This document shows positions 27,055-38,205 of a stretch of 64,000 nucleotides of DNA, piece after piece. How positions within the stretch are numbered: the first letter of the stretch is position 1; every line of letters starts with the position of its first letter. Below the pieces are notes generated by a model that searched no databases, was not told where the DNA came from, and saw only the letters and a program-made list of their open reading frames with translations. The position numbers were made by a program, and so were the translations under genes. Location: positions 672,193 through 736,192 of the forward strand of contig JAEVLN010000016.1 of the NCBI GenBank assembly GCA_018350325.1, in the 5' to 3' direction. The DNA is from Globodera rostochiensis (Eukaryota; Nematoda; Chromadorea; Rhabditida; Heteroderidae).

Positions 27055-29846
27055 ATGCCAAAAATGGATTTTGACTTTCTCGATATATTTGCACCCGTTG
27101 TGGTAAGACTAAATTTTTTTTTTTTTTATTTTCATTTTAGGTGGCTCTGATTTTTGCAGTCATTCTTTTTGTGAGTAATTAAAAGGGGAGATGAGTTTAG
27201 GATAGGGTTGCACCTGCGAGGTCGGAGTTTTTCAGGAGTGGAACTGTTGTGGTCTGGGTTACCCAAATCAGTAGGACTTTTTTTAAATTCTCAACTTTAT
27301 TCCACACACCTCTCTCCATTCATCCACTCTCTCATTCTGTCTCCATCCACTCTCTCATTCTGTCTCCATCCACTCTCTCATTCTGTCTCCATCCACTCTC
27401 TCATTCTGTCTCCATCCACTCTCTCATTCTGTCTCCATCCACTCTCTCATTCTGTCTCTGCTCACTCTTCCTCTCTCTCCGTTCATCCACTCTCTCATTC
27501 TGTCTCCATCCACTCTCTCATTCTGTCTCCATCCACTCTCTCATTCTGTCTCTGCTCACTCTTCCTCTCTCTCCGTTCATCCACTCTCTCATTCTGTCTC
27601 TGCTCACTCTTCCTCTCTCTCCGTTCATCCACTCTCTCATTCTGTCTCCATCCACTCTCTCATTCTGTCTCCATCCACTCTCTCATTCTGTCTCTGCTCA
27701 CTCTTCCTCTCTCTCCGTTCATCCACTCTCTCATTCTGTCTCTGCTCACTCTTCCTCTCTCTCCGTTCATCCACTCTCTCATTCTATCTCTGCTCACTCT
27801 TCCTCTCTCTCCGTTCATCCACTCTCTCATTCTGTCTCCATCCACTCTCTCATTCTGTCTCCATCCACTCTCTCATTCTGTCTCCATCCACTCTCTCATT
27901 CTGTCTCCATCCACTCTCTCATTCTGTCTCCATCCACTCTCTCATTCTGTCTCTGCTCACTCTTCCTCTCTCTCCGTTCATCCACTCTCTCATTCTGTCT
28001 CCATCCACTCTCTCATTCTGTCTCCATCCACTCTCTCATTCTGTCTCTGCTCACTCTTCCTCTCTCTCCGTTCATCCACTCTCTCATTCTGTCTCTGCTC
28101 ACTCTTCCTCTCTCTCCGTTCATCCACTCTCTCATTCTGTCTCCATCCACTCTCTCATTCTGTCTCCATCCACTCTCTCATTCTGTCTCTGCTCACTCTT
28201 CCTCTCTCTCCGTTCATCCACTCTCTCATTCTGTCTCTGCTCACTCTTCCTCTCTCTCCGTTCATCCACTCTCTCATTCTATCTCTGCTCACTCTTCCTC
28301 TCTCTCCGTTCATCCACTCTCTCATTCTGTCTCTGCTCACTCTTCCTCTCTCTCCGTTCATCCACTCTCTCATTCTGTCTCTGCTCACTCTTCCTCTCTC
28401 TCCGTTCATCCACTCTCTCATTCTATCTCTGCTCACTCTTCCTCTCTCTCCGTTCATCCACTCTCTCATTATGTCTCTGACACTCTTCCTCCCTCTCCGT
28501 TCATCCACTCTCTCATTCTGTCTCTGCTCACTCTTCCTCTCTCTCCGTTCATCCACTCTATCATTCTGCCTCTGCTCACTCTTACTCCCTCTCCGCTTCA
28601 TCCACTCTCTCATTCTGTCTCTGCTCACTCTTCCTCTCTCTCCGTTCATCCACTCTATCATTCTGCCTCTGCTCACTCTTACTCCCTCTCCGCTTCATCC
28701 ACTCTCTCATTCTGTCTCTGCTCACTCTTCCTCTCTCTCCGTTCACCCACTCTATCATTCTGCCTCTGCTCGCCCAGTGCTAAGTTTTCTTAGCTCAAAT
28801 CAAGTTTTAAAGATCACTTTATTCAATTATCAAACTGCAAAAAGTAGAATTTTGATTAAAATTAGTGAAAAGAAGAAAAATTGGGCGTAGGAAAGGGAGG
28901 CAAAACGAAGTAACGTGGTTTTATATATTTTTTAGAATTTTTAAAACTATCTTTTTTATCATCCATATTATCGAAAAATCGGTGCAAACATTCTTGGTAT
29001 CATTCAAAAGCATTTAATAAGTAGAAACTTACAAAGGCAAAAGCTAAGCGATTCGACTTAAACAAAGAAAGTTATGACATCACCACGACAAAAATGGCAA
29101 TTTTCACAGGTTTTAAACTTATAATATTTTTTTGAAAAGACGAGTCGGTTAGCTTTGACTTGATCGAAGGTTCAGCATACTGAGAGCTTTTTATGATACC
29201 AATTTTGTTTGGTTTGCTTCGGGCGCCGAATCGTGCCGGCACCGAACGTGCCGGCGCCCAATCGTGCCGCTCCGTGAATGCGATCATTACTTGCCTTTTC
29301 GTTGTATTTTGTACTTTTTGAATGATTTTGAGGCCGAAATTGATTTTTGGAAAAATTTACATTTTGACAAAATGTTCGAATCCTGGTCCGGGGTTTTGAA
29401 TTGATTGGAATAGGTAGATTCGGGCTCTTCGACCCCAAAACATGTTTTGCTTGACTTTTAATAATCACCAACGCATTTTCAGGGAGCCTAATAATTTAAG
29501 CCCTGTTGGTCTAATTGATTTTTGAAGGTCATCTCTTTCACCTGCATCAATTGGTACTGCATCACACAAAAAGATGACCTAACGGTATTCGAGAAGGTCA
29601 GAATGGTTAAGCGACCAAGGGTTATTTGGTTTAATAAATGGTCGGCAATGAATTCAGTTTGGCGCCCGAGCTAACCTCCGTCTCGGTCCCCACACGATGA
29701 TTCAAATCAAAAGGGGCGGTTTTGCGTCAACTTACGCCAGGGAAGAGGACGAAGAACGTCGCAAGTTGACCATTCAGCATCAGCAACGGATGGAACCTTT
29801 CCTGGAGAAGCAGGAGGACCAAAAAGACCAAATTACAGAGATCTAA
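27055..29846 (+). CDS. small single-pass membrane protein, 114 aa, four exons (unknown function)
   Basis: Exons 27055-27102, 27141-27170, 29528-29605 and 29658-29846 all join in phase 0. Donors are GTAAGA, GTGAGT and GTTAAG, and each acceptor ends AG after a T-rich stretch. The product starts MPKMDFDFLDIFAPVV and continues through one hydrophobic segment of about 25 residues (11-36) ending near NWYC. A cytosolic-looking tail follows, containing GPHTMIQIKRGGFASTYA and a charged, glutamine-rich end. Introns 1 and 3 are 38 and 52 bases. Intron 2 is 2.36 kb and contains a 48-bp satellite array and a half-palindromic element. I do not recognise the family. The first two exons alone would give a 29-residue peptide if intron 2 were not spliced. 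Confidence 0.6.
27317..28775. repeat. 48-bp polypyrimidine satellite array, inverted relative to 24.3-25.9 kb
   Basis: The same satellite as at 24296-25862 but in opposite orientation (CCGTTCATCCACTCTCTCAT). It mixes full 48-bp units with shortened ~23-bp units (TCTCCATCCACTCTCTCATT). A block of about 500 bases is itself duplicated (27.33-27.85 and 27.84-28.3 kb). Long ORFs of 514-560 codons here are repeat artefacts. It lies in intron 2 of the small membrane protein gene. Confidence 0.95.
28950..29280. mobile_element. half of a palindromic element (35.3-kb family)
   Basis: Sequence with TTGGTATCATTCAAAAGC, GTTAGCTTTGACTTGATCGA and a tip of CGGGCGCCGAATCGTGCC sub-repeats ending GCCGCTCCG matches the right half of the element at 35326-35770. 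The left tip with sub-repeats is missing, so it is a truncated copy. Confidence 0.65.
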
Positions 29847-30550
29847 TCAAATAACGAACACAGCCCCACACCCTTCCAGCCTTATCTCCTTAACAAGGGT
29901 CCCGCTTGTAAATTTCGGTTGTCTAAAATTAAGTGTTTTAGGCAATTTCAAGAACAATTATTTTGGAATTAATCCAGGGTGTAAAAGAAAATTTTACTTT
30001 GCTTGCGGTTTTTTAAAACATGGCTTGAGAAATTAGCAAAAAAAATGGGTACGAAATTTCTTATAAACGTCGTCGAAAATTAAATTTTGACCCACTTCGC
30101 CTTCCTCCCAAAAACTTATATCTTTGAAAAACAGCAGCAAACACAAAAAATCTAAAATTTTTATGAAAAATTGCTAAGAAAAAAACAACAAAAAGAAAAA
30201 ACACCCCTCTCCGGAAATGTTTTTTCATTTAGGGACGGGTGCTACCCCTCCGCTGCTTTTGGGTGGACTCTGGTTACTTCCGAACTAATCGAGGCGAATC
30301 GAATGGTATATCGTTTATATGCCCCAAATTTTTCGAATTGCTGAATTTCAATTTTTCAAAAAATACGGCCTGGGAACTTTATAGCATAAAATAAAATTAC
30401 CCTAGGCTCAATGCTTTTTATGATGCTCAATTGAAAAAAAAATATCGAATGTTTATTGCGTCTAAAGAAATTCAAGTACGCCCAAAATTGCTTTGATAAG
30501 ATACTCAAATTATTGACACATAAACACAACAGAACCTCGAGCGGACGCGC
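29847..30550. other. intergenic, nothing recognised
   Basis: AT-rich, no exon or bounded repeat seen between the small membrane protein gene and the convergent Pin1-type gene. Confidence 0.5.
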
Positions 30551-32839
30551 TTAGGCGAAACGATAGATCAAATGGACGCCCGAGTCAGTGTCAACAACGT
30601 CAGACATTTGTCCGACTTTTAGCGTGAAAGACGCATCTTCGAAAGGCTTCTGCATTTTGTTCCTGCCGAATGAGCCCAAATCGCCGCTTCGCTTGGCCGA
30701 ACTGCAGTCACTGAACTCCCGCGCGATCTTTTTGAAGCGTGGAAATCGCTCGTCTATGTCCAAGCCAACTATCTCTTCGCGATATGCTTAAATTGTTCAA
30801 GTGCTGAATGGATGCCAGTTTTTAGTTCGTTTGGTGACACGCCCTCCCCTCCCTGCCGGGGGCTACGGTCTTGTTTTGCAGAAGTCTTGAAATCCAACCG
30901 AACGATGCAAGAGCTCCTCTTGACGTCATTTTACATATTTAAAATCTTTTCCACAAATTTTGCCAAAAGGGCCACCCTATGGTTTTGTCAACTTTGAGAA
31001 GCTTTATCTCAGCTCATAGTTGTTGCCGCAGCCTAAAAATGATATCACTCAGGCGCGTATGCAGGAGGGCATGCCCCCCCCCGAAACCCTAAAAAACCTT
31101 CAAAAAAAGTGCCGATTTTTTTAAATTTTGGTTGCAAACCCTTAACAAATCGAGTTACAAATTCAAGTTCGGCCGACCCCTCCCCCCTAAAAGTAAAAGC
31201 AGAATTCGCAAAAAAAAATAAATAAAATCGTTTTTTGAAAATTTCTCAACAAAAACGAGTAAAAACGGGAAATACACCCTAAAAATCGAGCTTGTGGAAA
31301 AATTGCTTAACAAAAATGCACACCTAAAAATCGACTTCTTCCCTTTTCACAGAACGATCGGTTTTTTAGGGGTGGTCGGCGGTGCCGATAGGCGCCGCCG
31401 AGAAAATTTTTGTTGTTTTTTTAAAAAAATGGTCAAAATTTTGTAAAAGTGCAAAACAAATGGGTCCCCCTATGGGTTTTTTCTCAAATTTCATTTCGGG
31501 GGAGGGCATGCCCCCCCCCCCTGGCTACGTACCTGGCCGGATACCACTCTATTTTCTTCATTTTTCAAGTGCAATTGTCTTTACGGCAAAGCGGCGGTGC
31601 CGACAAAGCGTGAAGGCTATTAAGAGCCCGTGAAGGAGGAAAGATTCACCCGAACGATGTCACTAAATTTGCGCCGACCTTCGAGAGTCTTGATCGCGTC
31701 CTCTTTGCTGCGCGTTATTTTGTCACTTCTCCACGACTTTGGGTTCCGTGACCCCTCGTGCTTGACCAGAATATGGTAGCAGTTGACCACTTCCGGTTTC
31801 CTGACTACTTCTTCAGCATCGCGAGTCGGTCGATCCCACTGACTTTTCTGGTTGAACACATTAAAATAATACTCGCGACCTGAAAGTATTAAGCTCGTAA
31901 GTTATTTTGTTGAAGTCGAAGTCAGAACCCAAAATTCGACTTAATGCTGGCATATAGCCAGAGTGAAAACTGTTGGAATTCCCCCCCCCCCCCTCCCCGC
32001 CAACGCGCCTCAACAATGGAATTTATTTTTACTTCCAACCAACAAAAAAAGTTCTAATCCAAAACACCGGACAACTCCAAATCTTCCTCCCATACCCCAA
32101 AACTTTTATTACTAAAGGAAAATGTAGATGAATAGTTGCACATTTAGGGAATTCATGTCTGGGTCCTATGACTAGGGCCGCGAATTATATGGACAAAAAA
32201 TCTCGATGCCATAAAATATGGATGAAAAATTGCAAAATATGGACCAAATATGGACAAAAATTGCAAAATATGGATTAAAAATTTTCAAATATTGCAAAAA
32301 AGGGGCAAGGTTTTCCTAATAGAAGTAATAAGAGCAATAAAAATGTTTATATGTAAATTAACGGCATTTTAGAGAAAATTTTTGAAAATAAGCAGAAGTC
32401 ATTTTTTTGGTGGCAAAATTTTTTGTCGCGAAGTGAATTTTTAGGGGTGCATTTTTTTGAAAATTTTGAAAAAGTCGATCCTTAGGGGTGTATTTTTCGT
32501 TTTTATTGCATTTTTGTTAAGGAATTTTTGAAAAAAGGGCGAAATATGGAAAATATGGATTATAAAATGGGCTCTAGAAGCTCCAACCAAAGCTAAAAAC
32601 ATCATTTATGGTATTTATACGCTGTTCCGAGTGCGCAAAAAAATATGGATTTCTATATAAATCGCGGCCCTACCTATGACGCAAATTTATTTTAGATTAC
32701 CAGACGAACGGCTCATCCGCTTCTCCCAACCCTTTGACAATGGTCGTTCCACCGCTTCATCGTTGTCACCTCCGCCAGTCATTTCGGACGATTTTCGTTT
32801 TCTGCCAGTTTCAATACTAGCAGAAGCTTCAGAAGACAT
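30551..32839 (-). CDS. pinn-1: Pin1-type peptidyl-prolyl isomerase (WW + parvulin), 191 aa
   Basis: Three minus-strand exons, 32839-32701, 31879-31679 and 30786-30551, join through phase-1 introns. Residues about 33-66 form a WW domain ([14 protein letters not shown], then YYFN and QWDRP). The rest is a parvulin domain that isomerises phospho-Ser/Thr-Pro bonds. Catalytic-site counterparts of Pin1 are present: His in YHILVKH, Cys in SDCSSAK and His in SGVHLI. In the phosphate-binding loop Pin1 has two adjacent arginines; here the order is Ser-Arg-Asn. An N-terminal extension of about 30 residues, rich in Ser/Lys/Arg, makes it longer than human Pin1 (163 aa). Intron 1 (821 bases) holds a hAT element. 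The start at 32839 is chosen as the first ATG giving a plausible N-terminus; the next ATG, at 32782, is possible. The symbol is the C. elegans Pin1 name, given by family. Confidence 0.88.
32173..32672. mobile_element. hAT-like element in Pin1 intron 1, TSD CCTATGAC
   Basis: Ends TAGGGCCGCGAATTATATGG and ATATAAATCGCGGCCCTA, exact CCTATGAC at 32165-32172 and 32673-32680. A longer relative of 13795-14024. Confidence 0.9.
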
Positions 32840-33279
32840 TCGATAGCTTTTATGGCTCGGAAAAATATAGTTATAAAATCGTGAAATATGGCCAAAAAAT
32901 ATGGACATAAATACTCAAAATATGGACAAAACACCAAAATATGGAAACAAAAATTGAAAATATAGAAATAAATTTTTCCAAATTCAATATATCCCCAAAA
33001 TTCTTCAAATTCATTCATCACTGGTTAAAATTGCTGATGAGATATATTTCCCAATTTTCTAGTGTTTTGGCGACTTTTTTAGACTTTTGTGACTATTTAG
33101 GCATTTTTGACGACTTTTTTGAACTTTTGTGATTATTTTGCGTTTTTTCAAAAATTTCTTAAGAAAATGAAATAAAATCACGGCAGGGGACGACTGAGTC
33201 GGCCGACTGAGTCTGGGGCAACGGAGTCTGGTGGCCAACTGAGTCTGGACGACTGAGTCTGGTTGGCAGGAAAAAATTT

Positions 33280-34216
33280 GGTGGCACGACACTTCGACAA
33301 TGGACTCTTCGACAATGGACACTTCGACAACGACACTTCGACAACGACACTTCGACAATAAAAAATGAAATGCCATAAAAAAAATTTAAAATTTTTTTGA
33401 ATTCTATTGTACAATACATAATATAATAGCAATATAATTATGGTTAAACATTATTTTACGATTAATGAACTGATCAAACTTATAATATGTTTGTACAACA
33501 TACTTAAATATTAATTTTAAAAAAAGATTGTGTTAAAATCCACATATATTCAAAATAAAAAAAGTTCGCTCTTTCCATTCGATTTCTTCTCACATGTGCA
33601 TATTATTGACAGATGCAAATTAGGGTTCAAAAGTTGGCCAAGGGGCGAGCGAACAAGAAGATACGCAATGTTCAAATTTGAAAATTATCCCTGTCTAGTT
33701 AATGATAGAATACTCGTCATCAGAAGAAGGAGAATTACAGTCGCTTAACAGCAACTCATTAGGTGACGAAATGGAAAACCGAGAATTACTTCAGTTCGTC
33801 GAAGTGAGATCAAGACGAGGAGCATCGTTACTCTCCCGAGATGGCTATGAATATGCGTTTGAGAAGGATTCTGCAATGATTGAGAATGTTGAGTATTGGC
33901 GCTGCCCTAGAGTAAGCAACAAAAAATTTATAGCGAACTTTTTTTAATTGAATATATGTGATTTTAACACAATCTTTTTTTAAAATTAATATTTAAGTAT
34001 GTTGTACAAACATATTATAAGTTTGATCAGTTCATTAATCGTAAAATAATGTTTAACCATAATTATATTGCTATTATATTATGTATTGTAGAATTCAAAA
34101 AAATTTTAAATTTTTTTTATGGCATTTCATTTTTTATTGTCGAAGTGTCGTTGTCGAAGTGTCTGTTGTCGAAGTGTCTGTTGTCGAAGTGTCCATTGTC
34201 GAAATGTCATAGCACC
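33280..34216. mobile_element. MULE-like element with ~260-bp TIRs and FLYWCH exon
   Basis: The left arm (33280-33546) is repeated inverted at 33957-34216 with high identity, including GTTGTACAAACATATTATAA. The outermost 60-80 bases are tandem CGACACTTCGACAA sub-repeats. Flanks are AAAAAATTT and AAAAATTTT, a 9-bp target duplication with one mismatch. One FLYWCH-type exon lies between the arms. CGACTGAGTCTGG sub-repeats just left of it (33180-33262) look like the tip of a further element. Confidence 0.8.
33702..33911 (+). CDS. FLYWCH-type zinc-finger exon carried by a transposon (partial)
   Basis: The 70-codon segment MIEYSSSEEGELQSLNSNSL... leads into GASLLSRDGYEYAFEKD and EYWRCPR, the FLYWCH signature (aromatic-rich strand then W-x-C). 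It is followed directly by a consensus donor (AGA|GTAAGC). The second half of the zinc finger and any DDE core are absent because the right TIR begins 45 bases later. It looks like the first exon of a transposase retained in a deletion derivative. Confidence 0.6.
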
Positions 34217-34315
34217 AAAAATTTTGAACTTAAATCTTGTAAAATAAAAAGTCAAGAAACATATCCTAAAAAAATGGCAGGATGACATTTCATCCACGAG
34301 ACACTTCATTCCGGG

Positions 34316-34714
34316 GGTAAAAAGACGATTCGTTCCCGGCCGATTCGTTCCCCTTTTCAACAGTTTTTTCGTTATAACTTCTTTCAAAGCTAACCGAATC
34401 AATCATTTTTAGTATTATTCGAAAGCTTAGGAGCAGGAGAAGCTATTAGCAAGCAAAAGCTAAGCCATTGGCCAAACCTCAAAAAAGTTATGGCCAAGTA
34501 TGGCCAAAAAAACGTTTTCTGGCCATAACTTTTTTGAGATTTGGCCAATCGCTTAGCTTTTGTTTTTGAAAGCTTCTACTAACTGTAAGCTTTCGAATGA
34601 TATCGAAAATGTTTGATTTGGTTAACTTTGAAAGAAGTTATAACGAAAAAACTGTTGAAAAGGGGAACGAATCGGGGGTGAACGAATCGGCCGGGAACGA
34701 ATCGTCCTCCGTCC
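34316..34714. mobile_element. palindromic MULE-like MITE, TSD CATTCCGGG
   Basis: Nearly perfect 399-bp palindrome. Tips GGTAAAAAGACGATTCG and CGAATCGTCCTCCGTCC, then CGATTCGTTCCCGGC sub-repeats, then the shared core (GTTATAACTTCTTTCAAAG, CGAAAGCTT). The exact 9-bp duplication CATTCCGGG is at 34307-34315 and 34715-34723. Non-coding. Confidence 0.88.
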
Positions 34715-34723
34715 CATTCCGGG

Positions 34724-35325
34724 CCCCCTCCCATTCCCAAAATCGCAAAACTTTAGCTTAGCTACGTATAGCTTCATCTCGAAAGAGCTTTCGAATGGTT
34801 TAATCTGGATTCGGTTCGGTAGCGAATAAAACAATAAGCAATTGTTTTTATCTTCTATCAAATAATTATAGAAGTATGTATTTATGTGATTATGCTAATC
34901 GATGAACTTTATCAACGAATTACATATTTTGCTTACAAATTAGTGGGCGAAGGCTTAGTGGGCGAAATGTCGGCGCCCCGATTTTCAACCAAAATAAAAA
35001 TATACGTTAACTTTTTGAAACTCAAATTTTTTTTGAAGATTTTTAAAGTATTTGAATTTTGTTAAATTTCTAAATAGACTTTTAAAGGTTGCTGGCACTG
35101 AAGTGTCCGGCATTGAAGTGAACGCCGCCGGGGAACAATAGCTTTTAAAAACTTAGTGCTTTCGAATCGCTTCTTGGTTGTTTGGTTTGGTTAAGTTTAA
35201 AAAAAGTTATAGCATTTCAAAATGGCTGGCATTTTAGAATTTCCCAAATTTCCTGGTAGATTCCGCCCTCAAGCTTATCCAGAAGTTTCGGAATTTACTG
35301 ATTTCTTAAATTTACCGTAACATAC
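34724..35325. other. no gene seen
   Basis: AT-rich spacer with a short GGCACTGAAGTGTCCGGC tip-like fragment near 35094-35130. Confidence 0.45.
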
Positions 35326-35770
35326 CGGTACACCTCGATTCGGCGCGCACGTTTCGGCGCGCACGATTCGGCGCCGAAGTTTGAAACGTTATAACTTTGT
35401 TCAAAGTCAACCAAACCACATTCTTGGTATCATACGAAAGCTCTTAGTATGCTAAACCTTTGATCAAGCTTAAACTAACCGATTTGTCTTTTCAAAAAAA
35501 AGTTATAGCTTAAAACGTGTAAAAATCTCAATTTTCCGTGCTTTTTTTGCGCGGCTGAGTCATAACTTTTTTTATTTAAGTCGAATCGGTTAGCTTTTGC
35601 CTTTGTAAGCTTCTACTCATTGCATGCTTTTGATGATACCAAGAATGTTTGGTTTGGTTGACTTTGAATAAAGTTATAACTTTACAAACTTCGGCGCCGA
35701 ATCGTGCCGCGCCGAATCGTGCGCGCCGAAACGTGCGCGCCGAATCATGCGCGCCGAATCGTGGTGCTCC
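35326..35770. mobile_element. palindromic MULE-like MITE, TSD GTAACATAC
   Basis: Inverted arms of about 200 bases with tips CGGTACACCTCGATTCGG and CGAATCGTGGTGCTCC, CGGCGCGCACG sub-repeats, then the core GTTATAACTTTGTTCAAAG and TTGGTATCATACGAAAGC. Exact 9-bp duplication at 35317-35325 and 35771-35779. Non-coding. Confidence 0.9.
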
Positions 35771-35902
35771 GTAACATACATACAAGTGCCGTGTTTGGCA
35801 TTGAGATGATTAGGGCTTCCACTTTTAGGCAAATGCCTATTTTTTTTGCGAACTTGGCACAGTGAGTTAAGCACGAAAAACATCTTTTTAGCTTTATTTG
35901 GA

Positions 35903-36290
35903 CACAGCGGCTCAATTTTGGGGCTCTAGTTCGGAAAAGATTTAAATTTTGGCCTAGTGGTCTGTGAGTTTTTCAACAAAAAAAGTTTGGGGGTTCGAAT
36001 CCCTGCCACGCAATTACTATTTTTCGCTGAATTGATTCGTCCGTTCCCCAAAAAAGTAATATAATAGTTCTATGGGTTGCATACTACTGCAGGGATGCAC
36101 CTCCAGTGTTACACGTTCTCTCTCGTTACTCTAGTGTGTCTAACCGTCCCTCTCACTTTTGCACACTATTTGGTCGATTTAGTATTTCCGGGCATAACCT
36201 TCTTGAGAGCTATCCTATCGCTTAGCTCTTGCTTACAAATAGCTTCTACAAATCGAGAGTTCGAATAGTACTAAATTTCGAACAATTTCT
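35903..36290. mobile_element. truncated copy of the CACAGCGG element with a tRNA-like internal segment
   Basis: Over 80% similar by eye to 48161-48545. Contains GGCCTAGTGGTC (A-box-like, 35951-35962) and GGTTCGAATCC (B-box, 35992-36002) followed by CTGCCACGCA, resembling the 3' part of a tRNA gene. The anticodon arm is not credible, so it is not a functional tRNA. The right terminus is missing. Confidence 0.6.
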
Positions 36291-37344
36291 CGGTAAATCG
36301 GTAAATTTTCAAAAATTGAAATTAAAGTCCTTTCTAGTTTTACAAACTCACAACAAATCTTTCCCGATAACTTGCACAAATTTGTTATGCACCAGTTCTC
36401 GATTTTTCTTCTGCACATTCCGATGACAATTTTAGGGGTTGCATTTTTTCGGTTTTCTTAATCAATTTTTTCCAAAAAAAGAAGTTGGATTTTGGAGGGT
36501 GTTTTTTTGGGTATTATTCAGGGCTTCCATTGGGTAAAAACAATTCCCAATTACAAATGTCTTGATTTCCAAGTACATAACAGGCAACGAATTTCAAGTA
36601 CGCTCAAAATTTACATTTTATCAAAATAAAAACGTTTTATTTTCTTTAAATCTTTTTTTTGCGCGTGATTTTTCAAAAATTTTTGGGAAAGATGGGGGCG
36701 GGGAGGGTCGGCGAGAAAATTTTTGGAATTTTGACTCCCAATTTGTAATAAAAATTGGCCCAATTCGCTTTGAAATTTTCTCATTTTGAATATTGCATCA
36801 AAATATTATGAAAATCTTCATAAAATCCGAAAAATAAGGACGGAGGCCTAAATAATGACAAACATTTTTTGTGGTCTACCCCGAGACAGTGTCCTAGCCC
36901 ATTTTTTCAAGAGTTTTTTCTACAATTTCTAAATGTATCTCTCCTGAACCAGGGGGGGGGGGATTTTTCGAATTTTTTAAGATTTTTTTAAAAAAATGGG
37001 CAAAAAATTGCGATTTTGGACTATGTTTGAGTCAGACTTGACCCAAAATTTCTTTGAATTGAATGCCAAATTCAAAATAAGTATCAATATTAGTTTAAAA
37101 TTTTTTACCGGAAAACCGGTAATTTACCGCGGTAAATGACTTGGACCGGTAACGGTAAATCGGTAAATTTACCGATTTTTACCGTTACCGGTTTTTACCG
37201 GTTGGGACGAAATGCGACCGGTAACGGTAAACCGGTAAATTTACCGTGAATTTTTACCGATTTTTACCGGTTTTTACCGCGGTAAATTTTACCGTGCCGA
37301 ACACTAATTATGAATACCAGCAAGAGACGCACACTTCAGTGCCC

Positions 37345-37660
37345 ATTATAAATGCGACATTTCGGTGCCAGCATTGTTTTTTCTGAAAAAAATGCAGGAA
37401 TCGCGACCAAACATATCAATATTTTGATTCTACTTTTTACTAATTTTTATTTTAACGATAGTTTAACATAAATCAACAAATAAGGGAAAAATAACAACAA
37501 TCAACAAAAATTCAGGCGTCCATCAGGTAATTGCGAGAAATTCCGGTGAGGAAGGTGATAATATCATAGTAAGGGTCGACATTTTGGAGGTTGGCATATT
37601 CGTGATCAGGAGCGTGATTGATAGCATTATCAAAGGGAATATACGTTTGAACGAGTCTCA
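37345..37660 (-). pseudogene. 3' fragment of the MULE transposase element
   Basis: Sequence from CCCATTATAAATGCGAC through AGGCGTCCATCAGGTAATTG to TTTGAACGAGTCTCAG matches 44010-44320, the 3' end of the transposase at 44169-45648 plus its adjoining TIR. It breaks off inside the coding region and continues into hAT interior sequence. A dead relic. Confidence 0.75.
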
Positions 37661-38205
37661 GATTTGGGGTTTTTGTGCCTATTTCAACATGTTTGTGCCT
37701 ATTTCGACATTTTTGGCGACTTTTTCAGGATTTTGAGATATATAAAAAAGCTAGTGGATTTTAACAGTTTACCTGAAGCGATTGAAAAATTGCAATCTCA
37801 CACTCGTTGAAAGTTAGTGAAAAACCGCGCTATTCTAAAATTCACATTTTCAAGGTTCGTTTTCGGCATACAAAAAGATTTTGGCAGATAATCTGATGCG
37901 CTTTACGCCGGAAAATATCGAAAATTTTTGATTTGTAACTGCAATAAGCAGAAACGATCGCTTATTTTTTCTTTTTTTGTTAAAACCTTTGGTAAAAAAT
38001 TTTATTTGCCTATTTTTGTGCCTATTTAGACGCCTATTTTGCAATTTTTCGTGCCTAAAAGTGGAAGCCCTAGAGATGACACACCCGGATGACCTTGATA
38101 CATTTTTTCGGATATTTTAGATGAATTATTCTTCATCCCCCGCTCCACAATAATATAACACATTTAGTTGAACATTGGTGCGCTTTTGCTCCTTACGTTC
38201 CATCC

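Larger units (their letters stand above)
35811..38072. mobile_element. hAT-like composite, TSD GAGATGAT/GAGATGAC, with nested insertions
   Basis: Ends TAGGGCTTCCACTTTTAGGC and GCCTAAAAGTGGAAGCCCTA, flanked by 8-bp repeats differing at the last base (35803-35810 and 38073-38080). Inside are a copy of the CACAGCGG element (from 35903) and a truncated MULE fragment (about 37345-37660). Accumulated insertions explain its 2.26-kb size. No hAT transposase seen. Confidence 0.78.

Noticed and set aside
27208..28890. 514- and 560-codon plus-strand ORFs rich in Ser/Leu/His
   Set aside because: Same satellite in the other orientation, located in a predicted intron.
35950..36011. Possible tRNA gene with B box GGTTCGAATCC
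   Set aside because: No credible acceptor or anticodon stem can be folded; it repeats inside a mobile element at 48.25 kb, so it is treated as a tRNA-derived relic.
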